Shown here piece after piece: positions 9,184-18,900 of a stretch of DNA of 64,000 bases. The notes under the pieces are model-generated. The model ran no database searches. It was not told the DNA's origin and was given only the letters and a program-made list of their open reading frames with translations. Each line of letters starts with the position of its first letter. Position 1 is the stretch's first letter. The DNA is from Sipunculus nudus. Taxonomy: Eukaryota > Annelida > Sipuncula > Golfingiida > Sipunculidae. Both the position numbers and the translations under genes were made by a program. The stretch covers positions 1,917,501-1,981,500 of the forward strand of contig JAPPUL010000095.1 in assembly GCA_026874595.1 (NCBI GenBank), read 5' to 3'.

Positions 9184-11061
9184 ATGATAGAGTGGGCAGG
9201 TCACAATAAGGAAGGTTTAGGAGTAAAGATATTTTACTATTTTGCAATAGCAATATCGCTATTTCATATTTGGGTTAATGTGTTTGGTCTTTTGTCTGAA
9301 CTTTGGAGGAATGCACTTCATTTGACCTTACTAGGCTCACTTTGCTTTTTGACCTATCCACTTTACAGGAAGAAGGCTTTTGCTAAGGGAATATATATAG
9401 ATATTGCATTTGTTATATTGCTTTTGTCAACAGGCTTATATCTAATTCTAGCTGAAGATGCTTTGCATGCTCGTAATGAGGAAGTTATACTACTTGATTT
9501 GCTATTCGCAGGTATATGTATAGTGCTGGTAATAGAACTAAGCCGCCGTACATCTGGCTTGGTGATACCTGTACTTGTAATACTTGTTTTAACTTATGCC
9601 TTATTTTGGGGGAGTTGGCTTAGTGAAGAGAGTATGTTTTACTTTCCGGGGGCTAAGGTTTCCCTGCTATTTTATAGGATGTATTTTACGGATGAAGGGT
9701 TATTTAGTACGACGGCTTCGATTTCATCTACCTTTGTATTTATGTTTATGCTATTTGCGGCTTTTTTGCTTAAGTCTGGGGGTGGTGATTTTATAATAAA
9801 CATAGCACAAGCGCTAACTCGCAAGGTAACAGGGGGCTCAGGCATTATAGCAGTTTTGTCCTCGGGGCTTATGGGAACTATATCAGGCAGCGCCATAGCA
9901 AATACAGTATCGACAGGCTCTGTTACAATACCTATGATGAAGCGAGCAGGCTTTAGTCCACAGTTTTCAGCAGGTGTTGAGACAGCAGCGTCTACAGGTG
10001 GTCAGATTATGCCGCCAATTATGGGTGCAGGTGCCTTTATTATGGCAGAATATACCCGTGTTCCCTATACAACAATAATAGGCGTGGCTTTTTTACCTGC
10101 AGTTTTATATTTTGCTACAGTTGGCTTTTTTGTATACCAAGAAGCAAAAAAGCATGGCCTTAAGGCAGACGATACTCTATCAGATGTTCCGCTTCGTAGT
10201 ATACTAAGAGAGGGTATACACTTTTTTATACCAATTGGGGTGCTTATAGTTATGTTAATACTTCGCTTTACTCCAAGTTATGCTGCGGGCTACTCTATAC
10301 TTGCTGTTATAGCTGCATCTTATCTTTCTAAACATCATAAAATGTCTTTTACTGATATATTAGATTCTTTAGCCCTTGGTGCAAAGAATATGATAACAAC
10401 GGGTGTTTTACTTGTAGCCGTTGGCCTTGTTATCGGTACAGTTACTATGACGGGGGTATCTATTACTTTTTCTCAGATGATAGTAGCCCTTTCTGGTGGC
10501 CAACTCCTTATGGCAATAATATTTATTATGCTGGCATCGTTATTGCTGGGTATGGGTTTACCTGTTACGGCTGCATATATAATGCTTGCGATATTGGCAG
10601 CTCCGGCCTTAAAGGATATGGGCGTTACTTTACTTACTGCTCATATGATAATATTTTGGGTTTCTCAAGATTCAAATGTAACGCCGCCTGTATGTCTTGC
10701 AGCCTTTGCAGCTGCGGGGATAGCGGGGGCAAGTCCTATGGCTACGGGTTTTCAGTCCTGGAAGCTTGCTAAGGGTCTTTATATTATTCCCTTTCTGTTT
10801 GCTTATACGGGTTTGATTGGTGGCGATATACTATCGATGTTTAGTGTGTTTGCATTTGCCTTATTTGGTTTTTACTCCTTTGCCTCTGTATTTTCGGGTT
10901 ATTTTGGTGGGGCTCTTGAGGTCTATGAGAGAGTTATACTTATATTTGTTTCTTTTGCTTTATTTTACCCTGATATCTATTATAGGCTTTTAGGTTTGTT
11001 TTTGTTTTTGCTATTGTTTTTCATAACGCGTAGAAGAAACTTGAGGCTAAGTAGTTCATAG
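9184..11061 (+). CDS. TRAP transporter fused DctQM-type permease (TAXI partner)
   Basis: This 625-residue polytopic membrane protein has the features of the fused small and large TRAP subunits used with TAXI binding proteins: an N-terminal four-helix DctQ-like part (about 15-130), then the DctM part with SSGLMGTISGSAIANTVSTG, ASTGGQIMPPIMGAGAFIMAE and the second repeat GMGLPVTAAYIMLA with SQDSNVTPPVCLAAFAAAGIA. It imports solute with Na+ or H+ coupling. It pairs with the upstream lipoprotein. The gene ends about 70 bases before the decayed comM relic. Confidence 0.93.
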   Translation: MIEWAGHNKEGLGVKIFYYFAIAISLFHIWVNVFGLLSELWRNALHLTLLGSLCFLTYPLYRKKAFAKGIYIDIAFVILLLSTGLYLILAEDALHARNEEVILLDLLFAGICIVLVIELSRRTSGLVIPVLVILVLTYALFWGSWLSEESMFYFPGAKVSLLFYRMYFTDEGLFSTTASISSTFVFMFMLFAAFLLKSGGGDFIINIAQALTRKVTGGSGIIAVLSSGLMGTISGSAIANTVSTGSVTIPMMKRAGFSPQFSAGVETAASTGGQIMPPIMGAGAFIMAEYTRVPYTTIIGVAFLPAVLYFATVGFFVYQEAKKHGLKADDTLSDVPLRSILREGIHFFIPIGVLIVMLILRFTPSYAAGYSILAVIAASYLSKHHKMSFTDILDSLALGAKNMITTGVLLVAVGLVIGTVTMTGVSITFSQMIVALSGGQLLMAIIFIMLASLLLGMGLPVTAAYIMLAILAAPALKDMGVTLLTAHMIIFWVSQDSNVTPPVCLAAFAAAGIAGASPMATGFQSWKLAKGLYIIPFLFAYTGLIGGDILSMFSVFAFALFGFYSFASVFSGYFGGALEVYERVILIFVSFALFYPDIYYRLLGLFLFLLLFFITRRRNLRLSSS

Positions 11062-11130
11062 CAACCAGCATAAGTTTTATGGAGGGGAGTTTTAGTATAA
11101 GTATTACTAAATGTGCTATTGAACTAGTTT

Positions 11131-11325
11131 TGAAGTAGTTTATCAAGATGTCTATATTCAAGTGTCTCCATTATGTTATCTTCTATATCGTTTTCTATGC
11201 CATTTTCAATTATGTGTTTACGGTCTTTAGTGTCTGCAATGCCAGGACTTAGTTTTGAGTGTGTTTATAAACTGTATTATTTATTGATTTTTTGTTACTT
11301 TAGTATTAGCTTTTGTTTTCTATCG
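11131..11325 (-). pseudogene. Decayed comM relic (3' end joined to comM upstream DNA)
   Basis: The first part (about 11140-11175) matches the last codons of comM at about 897-935, including a run that is 19 of 20 bases identical. Bases 11216-11224 match comM DNA near 2290. From about 11245 to 11320 the match is to the comM upstream region at 2570-2640. The order and orientation equal those of the real comM, but nearly all of the coding region is deleted. It abuts the trpB relic at 11326. Confidence 0.7.
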
Positions 11326-11430
11326 CTTGGCTATATGAACAAGTTAGAGTCTAATGGAGAACTAGAAGAGGGAGAGATAGTTATAATAAACCTATGAGGA
11401 CAAGGCGATAAAGACATTATATGGGAGTGA
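11326..11430 (+). pseudogene. trpB 3' relic before trpA
   Basis: Thirty-four codons correspond to the TrpB C-terminus ([21 protein letters not shown], same stop). A Ser codon has become TGA (IINL-stop-GQGDKD instead of [11 protein letters not shown]), and the Arg next to it is now Gln. The relic keeps the original trpB-trpA spacing ahead of intact trpA. Confidence 0.85.
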
Positions 11431-11475
11431 ATAATTAGTTATAAGTAAAGTTATGAGGATACAAGAAGTATTAAA
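11329..11475 (+). repeat. trpB-trpA junction repeat, copy 2
   Basis: This matches 7441-7590, including a near-identical core of about 60 bases spanning the trpB stop, the spacer and the trpA start. It runs into the intact trpA gene. Confidence 0.85.
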
Positions 11476-12256
11476 AGAGAAAAGAGGCCTAAATGAGATA
11501 GGATTCATACCGTATTTTATAGGAGGCTATCCGGATTTAGAAACAAGCTTTAAAATGATAGAGGCGGCAAGCGAATATGCAGATGTAATAGAGATAGGGA
11601 TCCCATATACAGATCCAATAGCAGATGGAGTAGTTATCCAGAAGGGAGTAAGTCATGTATTGGGCTTGGGTATAAATCTAGATATGATACTTAATCGTAC
11701 AATAGAGTTGCGAAAGAGGGTATCAACGCCATTAATATATATGCTATATTTTAATCAAGTATACGCATATGGGATGGAGCGGTTTGTAAGGAAGTTGAAG
11801 GAAGTGGGAGTAGATGGATTAATAGTGCCTGACTTACTTGTGGGCTGTGAGCCTTCCTTTAATATATTGTGTGAAGAAGAAGGGATAGAGTTAATATTCT
11901 TTGTAAGCCTAACAACAAGCGATAAACGGATAGAGGAAGTAGTTAAAAGTAGTAAAGGTTTTATATATTTGATAGGCAGTCTTGGGGTTACAGGAGAGCG
12001 AGATACATTAGGGGGTAAAGATATAAGGGGAGTGGCAGATAAAATAGTGGCTGTAAGCAGGAGGGAAGGGATAGAGCTTCCGATATACGTGGGTTTTGGT
12101 ATATCTAAAAAAGAGCATAAAGAAGAGGTAAGTAAATACGCAGATGGGGTGATAGTAGGAAGCGCTTTAGTGGTTGAGATAACAAAGAATATAGAAAGTA
12201 AGGAAAAATGTATATATAATACGCTAAAGAAGATACGGTATATAGCAGGGAAATAG
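11453..12256 (+). CDS. trpA: Tryptophan synthase alpha chain
   Basis: This 267-residue TIM-barrel enzyme cleaves indole-3-glycerol phosphate to indole, which is channelled to TrpB. The catalytic acids are at E47 and D58 in VIEIGIPYTDPIADG, matching E49 and D60 of the Salmonella enzyme. The phosphate-binding part has VGFGISKKEH and GVIVGSALV. Length is normal. The gene is intact but displaced from trpB by the transporter and relics, so it now needs either read-through from the transporter or its own promoter. Confidence 0.95.
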   Translation: MRIQEVLKEKRGLNEIGFIPYFIGGYPDLETSFKMIEAASEYADVIEIGIPYTDPIADGVVIQKGVSHVLGLGINLDMILNRTIELRKRVSTPLIYMLYFNQVYAYGMERFVRKLKEVGVDGLIVPDLLVGCEPSFNILCEEEGIELIFFVSLTTSDKRIEEVVKSSKGFIYLIGSLGVTGERDTLGGKDIRGVADKIVAVSRREGIELPIYVGFGISKKEHKEEVSKYADGVIVGSALVVEITKNIESKEKCIYNTLKKIRYIAGK

Positions 12257-12288
12257 GTAATAATAAAGAGTTTGAGGTAAAAGTATTA

Positions 12289-12942
12289 ATGAGAAAAGAC
12301 AAAGAAATCCTTGCAAGATTTAGCAAGGTATTTGATAAAGGACAGGTCATATTTCGAGAATGCGAAGCAGGCGATGTAATGTATTTAATTCAGACAGGAC
12401 GAATAAAAATACATAAAACCTTTATAGATGAGGATACAGGGGATCAAATAGATAAAGAGCTTGCGATACTTGGTAAGGGTGATTTTTTTGGAGAGATGAG
12501 CTTGTTAAACGGTGAAGAGAGGTCAGCAACAGCAACAGCAATAGAGGATAGCAATGTACTTGAGATAAATAATAGTATATTTGAACAAATAGTGTTGTCA
12601 AACGGTAAATTTGCCTATATGATGATATCAAAGCTTGCAGAACGTGTAAGAAACACAAGTAATCTAATAAGAGAAGGGCTTTTCCAGTATAAACAACAAG
12701 CATTTCTATCGGGAATACTCTCGGTGATAAAAGAGGATGTGCATAAAATAGACGCAGAAGCTTTATTTAAGAAGCTAAATAAGGAAGGTATAGATATAGA
12801 TTTAAAAATAACCCGTACAGAATTTAAGAATTTGTTAAACAATTTGGTAGAAGCAGGCTTAATATCGGTAAGCAAAGATGGAATTAGAGTATTAGATGGC
12901 CTTCGAATAAGACAGACATTAAACTTATTAAAATCTCAATAA
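12289..12942 (+). CDS. Cyclic-nucleotide-binding-domain regulator (Crp-like N-terminus)
   Basis: This 217-residue protein starts with a cNMP-binding beta-barrel (about 12-120). Its phosphate-binding cassette, GDFFGEMSLLNGEERSATATA, keeps the G-E and R-S residues that contact cAMP in Crp. The C-terminal 95 residues (EDVHKIDAEALFKKLNKEG, then TRTEFKNLLNNLVEAGLI) look like a winged helix or other small helical domain but not a standard Crp HTH, so DNA binding is not assured. It lies 32 bases after trpA and may be co-transcribed. Confidence 0.75.
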   Translation: MRKDKEILARFSKVFDKGQVIFRECEAGDVMYLIQTGRIKIHKTFIDEDTGDQIDKELAILGKGDFFGEMSLLNGEERSATATAIEDSNVLEINNSIFEQIVLSNGKFAYMMISKLAERVRNTSNLIREGLFQYKQQAFLSGILSVIKEDVHKIDAEALFKKLNKEGIDIDLKITRTEFKNLLNNLVEAGLISVSKDGIRVLDGLRIRQTLNLLKSQ

Positions 12943-12961
12943 ACAAAATAAAACGAATGAA

Positions 12962-13060
12962 ACATATTGATATGAACATTATTGATATGAACATATTAAT
13001 AAATAGTTAGTTGTAAAGTGATTATTTATTAATATATTATATGAAAAAGATTAATCACTT
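12962..13060. promoter_or_regulatory. Short tandem repeat and 9-bp inverted repeat upstream of accD
   Basis: Around 12962-12997 the sequence repeats an ATTGATATGAACAT-like unit. Further on, AAGTGATTA (13016-13024) is matched by its reverse complement TAATCACTT (13052-13060) across 27 AT-rich bases. The inverted repeat ends shortly before the accD start, so it could be an operator or leader hairpin. Confidence 0.4.
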
Positions 13061-13086
13061 AAAGAGTGTGTAGGCGGGAAAAGTAT

Positions 13087-13935
13087 ATGGCATGGTTTTT
13101 TAGACCAAAATATAAGCTCAAAGTAGTTGACAAAAGAACTAAAGATAAAAAGGAAGGGCTTTGGACTCGGTGTGTATCTTGTAAAGAGATAATATATAAT
13201 AGGGAATGGGAAGAGAATCTTAGAGTATGTCATCATTGTAATCATCATTATAGATTATCGGCAATGGAAAGAATCAAGATAATATGTGATGATTATACAT
13301 TTGTAGAGCAGGATGCAGAGTTAGAATCGGAAGATCCACTTAGCTTTAAACATAATGGAAAGGATTACAGGAGTGAGTTAGAAGCAACGAATTTAAAGAC
13401 AGAGCTTAAGGATTCAATAGTAAGCGGTATAGGGGAGATTCATGGGCATAAAGCACATTTATGTGTAATGGATTTTAAATATTTTGGAGGGAGTCTTGGA
13501 ACTGTTGCAGGAGAAAAGATAGTTAGGGCGGTAGACAATTGCATAAAACATAAACTACCTTTAATAATATTCTCATGTTCAGGCGGTGCAAGGATGCAGG
13601 AGGGTATGTTTTCGTTGATGCAAATGTCCAAAACTTGTACAGCACTATCAAAACTTGCATTACATAAGTTATTATATATATCTGTTTTAACAGATCCTAC
13701 TATGGGTGGAGTATCAGCTAGTTATGCATTTATAGGAGATATAATTTTGGCCGAACCTAATGCTTTAATAGGTTTTGCAGGGCCAAGAGTTATAGAGCAA
13801 ACAATAAAACAAACCTTGCCAGAGGGATTTCAAAGGTCGGAATTTCTATTAGAACATGGGTTTTTAGATTTAATAGTTCCAAGAATCAAGATGAAGGATT
13901 ATCTATATAATTTGTTGAAATTTTTCTCTAAATGA
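13087..13935 (+). CDS. accD: Acetyl-CoA carboxylase carboxyltransferase subunit beta
   Basis: AccD, with AccA, transfers the carboxyl group from carboxy-biotin to acetyl-CoA to start fatty-acid synthesis. The N-terminus has the four-Cys zinc ribbon (CVSC then CHHC). The crotonase-like core shows GGSLGTVAGEKIVRA, SGGARMQEGMFSLMQMSKT, DPTMGGVSASYA and FAGPRVIEQT. I place the start at the ATG at 13087 (MAWFFRPKYKLK), which matches family starts; a GTG at 13066 would add seven residues. accA is not in this window. Confidence 0.95.
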   Translation: MAWFFRPKYKLKVVDKRTKDKKEGLWTRCVSCKEIIYNREWEENLRVCHHCNHHYRLSAMERIKIICDDYTFVEQDAELESEDPLSFKHNGKDYRSELEATNLKTELKDSIVSGIGEIHGHKAHLCVMDFKYFGGSLGTVAGEKIVRAVDNCIKHKLPLIIFSCSGGARMQEGMFSLMQMSKTCTALSKLALHKLLYISVLTDPTMGGVSASYAFIGDIILAEPNALIGFAGPRVIEQTIKQTLPEGFQRSEFLLEHGFLDLIVPRIKMKDYLYNLLKFFSK

Positions 13936-13986
13936 AACTAAATGCAAAATGAATATATAAAACTGCTTTAAATTATTAATCCAAAA

Positions 13987-14211
13987 TTAATCATCCCAAA
14001 GACACATAGCTATAAAGAATTTATCTCTCTTAAGTTTAGTTAGTCTTTTTTCTATTCTGCCCAATCTAGAAGAAACACAAGAGAGTAAGAAAGATAATAA
14101 ATACATGATGAGAGAAGCCCTTTGTAATACCTTTTTATAATACCTTTGTAAAGAAGTCTCGGATAAAAATATTATATCTGAAGAACAATATTTACTAATT
14201 GTATCATTCAT
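13987..14211 (-). CDS. Small hypothetical membrane protein
   Basis: This 74-residue frame overlaps the end of the 482-residue gene by 8 bases (ATGAATGA), a spacing typical of translational coupling; lutA-lutB and lutB-lutC in this window overlap by the same length. It has one hydrophobic segment (LIMYLLSFLLSCV, about residues 35-47) followed by a basic tail (RLGRIEKRLTKLKRDK). No family is recognised. It may be a chance frame. Confidence 0.35.
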   Translation of the reverse strand: MNDTISKYCSSDIIFLSETSLQRYYKKVLQRASLIMYLLSFLLSCVSSRLGRIEKRLTKLKRDKFFIAMCLWDD

Positions 14212-15652
14212 TAGATTTTACTAGCAAGGTATTGTTAATAAAAATCATTAATAAATCGATCATATTTCTTTGAACAAGCCCATATCCTTCTTGGCATTCT
14301 ATTGTAACGAACTTAATATTTTTGCGATGCATGAATATAGATAAGCTACCATCGTTACATATAATATATTCTTTCTGAAGTACCACATTAGCACCTTTAG
14401 ATGAAAGAAAGGAAAATATATCTATATCTGTTGTATAAAAAAAGTTCTTGGGATTATGTTTGGGACTATATCTTATGGCAAATGAAGAAATATCTTTAAA
14501 GGAGTGTACTGAGAAATTGCTTATATGATTATTTGTATGCAATGAAATAAAGATATTGCTAGGAGTTATATCAATAAGAGATATAAGATTTTTAGAAATC
14601 AAATTAACAATATCTACTGCTACTTCTAAAGTATTAGTTTTTATATTATGATTAAGTTCTGTTAAATGTATATTAACATTGTCTTCTAAGAATATCCTAT
14701 TGGGGTCAAAGTATATACACTCTTCTTGTACTTGCATCATTATATTTCGTTTATAGTTATTTAATATTCTGAAAGCTGTGCCTCCATAAGTATTTAAAGC
14801 ATATGTAAGGGTATCAGCCGCTGTGATCTCATTATGATGTAAAGTTATGTATTTAATATTATTCTTAAGATTTGTATTAACTTCCTTAGCAACACATAAT
14901 ATATTATTAATCGTAAACAAAAAACTTGAAGTATTGCTATAGTTCCTAGTTTTCTCTTTAGCATGGGGTTTATTATTATAGTTTAATAATAGCTGCCAAG
15001 GTTTCCAATTGTTGATATCTTTATAATAAGTATAGGTATCAGGAGCATCTATTTTAAAATCATATAAGTAAGCATTTAAAAGTAACCAATCATAAGCTTT
15101 AGTTAAATAAAAGGCATGCGATATCTGGTAATTAATAGTATTAGTTGAAACAGATATTATGTCTCCAGAATGATATCTAGAGCAAAATGGTTTTTCAATC
15201 TTATTTTGCATAAATAGGGCTTCATATTGTAGTTTATATAATTTAGAGAGTTCTTTAGCAGATAGATAGCCCTCAATAATAGTTATGTTAATATTATCTT
15301 TTGAAGCATGCTCTAACAGTGGCAATAAATTGTTAAAGACTGGGTCAGCAACATAAATCTTTCTATTGTTGGTAAATTTATAAGGTATTGCTTTAAAAGA
15401 AGAAGATATGCTATGTAAATCTTTATATTTTAAATATAAAGGAGAGCTTCTCTTTATGAGATATTCTAATGGGATAAAACCGGTGATATTATGCCTAGTT
15501 ACTTTAGCATAAGTGAAGTCACCAGGGCTATGTCTAATAATATTCTGAGCATAAATAGCTTCCCCAAATGAAAGGAATACATTATAGTATTTACTTTGAA
15601 AGAAAGGCTTTGTACGTAAGAATATTTTATCAACAATAACAATATAATCCAT
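14204..15652 (-). CDS. SH3-like plus peptidase-like cell-wall protein of unknown function
   Basis: The 482-residue product begins with an SH3b-like segment (about 1-65: LRTKPFFQSKYY, GE.IYAQ, TYAKV, GFIPLEYL). A middle part (about 105-235) recalls D-Ala-D-Ala carboxypeptidases of the VanY type, with SRYHSGDIISV and AYDWLLLNAYLYDFKI, although the usual catalytic HxxxxxxxD pattern is not clear. The last 230 residues contain YITLHHNEITAADT, a GGTAFR segment, YFDPNRIF and IFISLHTNN, suggesting a hydrolase, perhaps amidase-like. No signal peptide is visible at this start. Hydrophobic open frames upstream lie one base out of register, so a lost leader is possible. It is rich in N, Y, I, S and F. 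Confidence 0.5.
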   Translation of the reverse strand: MDYIVIVDKIFLRTKPFFQSKYYNVFLSFGEAIYAQNIIRHSPGDFTYAKVTRHNITGFIPLEYLIKRSSPLYLKYKDLHSISSSFKAIPYKFTNNRKIYVADPVFNNLLPLLEHASKDNINITIIEGYLSAKELSKLYKLQYEALFMQNKIEKPFCSRYHSGDIISVSTNTINYQISHAFYLTKAYDWLLLNAYLYDFKIDAPDTYTYYKDINNWKPWQLLLNYNNKPHAKEKTRNYSNTSSFLFTINNILCVAKEVNTNLKNNIKYITLHHNEITAADTLTYALNTYGGTAFRILNNYKRNIMMQVQEECIYFDPNRIFLEDNVNIHLTELNHNIKTNTLEVAVDIVNLISKNLISLIDITPSNIFISLHTNNHISNFSVHSFKDISSFAIRYSPKHNPKNFFYTTDIDIFSFLSSKGANVVLQKEYIICNDGSLSIFMHRKNIKFVTIECQEGYGLVQRNMIDLLMIFINNTLLVKSNE

Positions 15653-15910
15653 ACTAATTCCAAAATATAGATATTTCTAATATCGAAAATATAGCTATCT
15701 TTTCCAAGATAGTAGAATATAAGATAGTAGCATATGTCAAGTAGCTTAAATATGAATATCGATTAATGGCAAGTATAAAATAAATGTAAGGTAAAATAAT
15801 AAGATACCGACTAAGATAGATGGTAGAGTATAACATTTTCATATTTAATTAATAAAAGTAAGTAAGAAAAAGAATATAAAGAAAAAGAATATAAATCCTA
15901 GGGAGGGGGG

Positions 15911-18900
15911 ATGAAAAATAGTATAGTATTTGACTACACAAAATACCGCGTACAACTAACATGCATAGAGATCTTTAAAGAGAATAAAGATTTAAAAACC
16001 TTACCAATAAACGAACTTCTAGATACAAATAAAATAGGACATCTTGAATCGCTAATAGAAACGTTCAGAAGTAAGATAGAAAAGAATAAAGAAGATGACC
16101 TTAGCTATTATTTATGGGGCATGACGCTTGGTAATTTACAAAGATACGATGAAGCACTAAAAAAATTCAAAGAAGCCTGTGATGCAAATCCAAACTATTA
16201 CGAAGCCTATTTAAGCTGGGGCAAGATGTTATATGGACTTGGTCAGTATGAGGATGCGCAAGACAAGCTTTTAAAGGCACTAGATATAAAACCATCAAAA
16301 TACGAGGCATTATTTTATTACGGACTAATATTAAATAAATTAGACAAGCAAGAAGAAGCAAAAGAATATTTTGAACTAGGACTTGAAGCAAATCCAGGAG
16401 ATTACAAATGTTATTATAACTTAGCTTGCACAGAGTATAAACTAAAGAATTATGTAGAGTCAAGTATAAATTTTGCTAAATCGCTTGATTTAGAGGATGC
16501 TGATTATGATAGTGTATACAATTTAGCTAACAGTTTATCAAAAGAGGGTAAATACGAAGAGAGTAAAAGAGCTTATGAGAAAGCAATAAGCCTTAATGAA
16601 GCAGGAGTAGAAAGTTATTTTAATTTAGGAGTGCTTGAATATGGAGAAGGAGCTTATGAGAGTGCAATAGAAAAGTATCTAAAAGTGCTTGAATTAAGTC
16701 CCTTAGATGCGAATGCCCTAAACAATCTAGGTATAATATATTATAAAACAAAACGTTACGAAGCCTCAATAACAAGGTACAAAAAGGGAATATTAATAAA
16801 TCCTGACAATGAAGCGCTATACAACAATCTAGGGGTATCACTAAACAGATTAAATAGGCTTTCGGAGGCAAAAGAAGAGTATATAAAAGCACTTAAACTA
16901 AATGAAGAGGATGCAAAAATAGCAGGTAACTTTGCAAGTCTTTTGAGTGAGCTTGGAAAGCATGAAAAGGCTCAAGAACTACTTAGGGCAGCAATAAGAA
17001 CAACGCCTTTAGAGCCTAGGGTATATAATAATCTAGGAGTGGTACACGCCCGCCTTTCAAATTTCCGAGAAGGGATAATAAACTTCCGAGAAGCAATAAA
17101 GCTTAATAAGGCTAATGAAGAGAGTTATTATAATTGGGAACAATGTATATGGCATATGGTAAAGGAGGGGATGTTAAGCTCGGGCGATGAGATATTTTTC
17201 ACAGGGCTTGGAGAACTCTATGTAGGGAAGGGAGAGTATGAAAAAGCGCTTAGAATATATGAGGAAGTAGAGGAGAGGAAACTTAGTAAGGAAATAGGGA
17301 TAGAAGTGCTTGTAAATATAGGGATATGCAATTTTGAATTAAGAGAGTATGAAGCTGCGACAAAGTATATAAAAAAAGCACTTGAGATTGTACCAGAAGA
17401 CAACACATTACAAAACAGGTTAGGACTTTCATTATATTACACAAAAAAGTATGAAGAGTCTTATACGCATCTAAAAAGGGCCAAAGAACTAAACCCGCAG
17501 TTAAAGGATATAAATTATCATATAGGGAACGTATTGTGCAAGTTAAAGGAGTATAGAGAAGGGATAGAGTATTATGAGCTTGAGCTTAAGGAAGGGAGGG
17601 AGTTTGGGGAGTTATATATTAATCTCGGAGATGCACAAAAGGAGTTAAAAGAGAACGATAAGGCACTTGAGAGTTATAAGAGAGGGCTTAGCTTAGAAGA
17701 GGATTTTGGAGATGGTTTTATAAGGCTTGGAATGCTTTTGAATGAGATGGGAGAGTACGAACAAAGCCTTGAGTATTTAAAAAGGGCCCTTATATATTTT
17801 CCAAAAGATGACAAATTGTATTTAGAGATAGGGCTCGTATCTAAAGTATTAGGTAAGCAACGTGAGTCAATAAGTTACATAAAGCAATCGCTTGAGCTAA
17901 ACGAAATATCAGCAGAGGCTCATAATAGTCTAGGGGAAGTGTACATAGAAACAAGAAACTACCAAGGAGCAATAAGCGCATTATCAAAGGCCATAGAACT
18001 AAGACCAGCTAATGTAAAAGCATATAATAATCTAGGAAAAGTCTATCATAAGATGAAGAAGTATACAAAAGCGCAAAAGCAGTATACAATGAGCCTATCG
18101 ATAGACAAAGATAATTTTGAAGGACAAAAGGGTCTTGGGATAACGTATTTATCACTTGAGCAGTATGAGGAGGCAAATACCAAGTTTGCAAAAGCCAATC
18201 GCCTAAAGCCAAAGAACGTAGATATATATTTTGAATGGGGCTTAACGCAATACTATTTAAGTAATTTTGAAGGAGCAATAGACAAGTTCAGTAAATATAT
18301 ATATGTAAAAGGTAGTTATCACCGAGCGTATTTTTATATAGCGCTATGCTACTTAGGCCTTAATAATCTAGAAGACAGTGAAAGTAATTTAAGGAAAGTA
18401 CTTGAATTAAACAGGCAGGATTATGAGGTATTCTATTATTTGGGCGAGGTCTTGCAAAGACAAGAGCATTATGAGGAGGCAATATCCTATTATAAGAAAT
18501 CATTACAATTAAATCCGTCATATAGTAAAAGCTATATAAAGCTTGGAGAAGCATATTATGGCAGTAAAGATTACGAACAAGCAATAAACACCTACGAGAA
18601 GGCAATATCGTTTAATAAGAAGGATGGGGAGGGGTATATAAGGCTTGGGAATGTACTTTCTAAGGTGGGTCGAAACGAAGAGGCATTAGAAAGCTTTAAA
18701 AAGGCAAGTGAGCTTAATGTATATGATCCGATTCCGTATATATCGTGGGGAAATATACTTCTTGAGGTAGAAGATTACGAAGATGCGGTAAAGAAGTATA
18801 AAATAGCCTTGCAGTATAAACCAGAAGATATAGAAGTGCAGATACGCTGTGGACAAGCGCTACTAAGCTTAAAGAAGTATAAAGAGGCATCCTTAAACTT

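Noticed and set aside
11173-11397. 74-codon plus-strand frame between the TRAP permease and trpA
   Set aside because: Its first half is the reverse complement of the comM relic and its second half is the trpB relic, so it is a chance fusion frame over pseudogene remnants.
15654-15842. 62-codon minus-strand frame just upstream of the SH3/peptidase-like gene
   Set aside because: The peptide is an AT-driven I/Y/L/S run without a Shine-Dalgarno or family signal, and it is one base out of frame with the next gene. Kept only as a possible lost leader.
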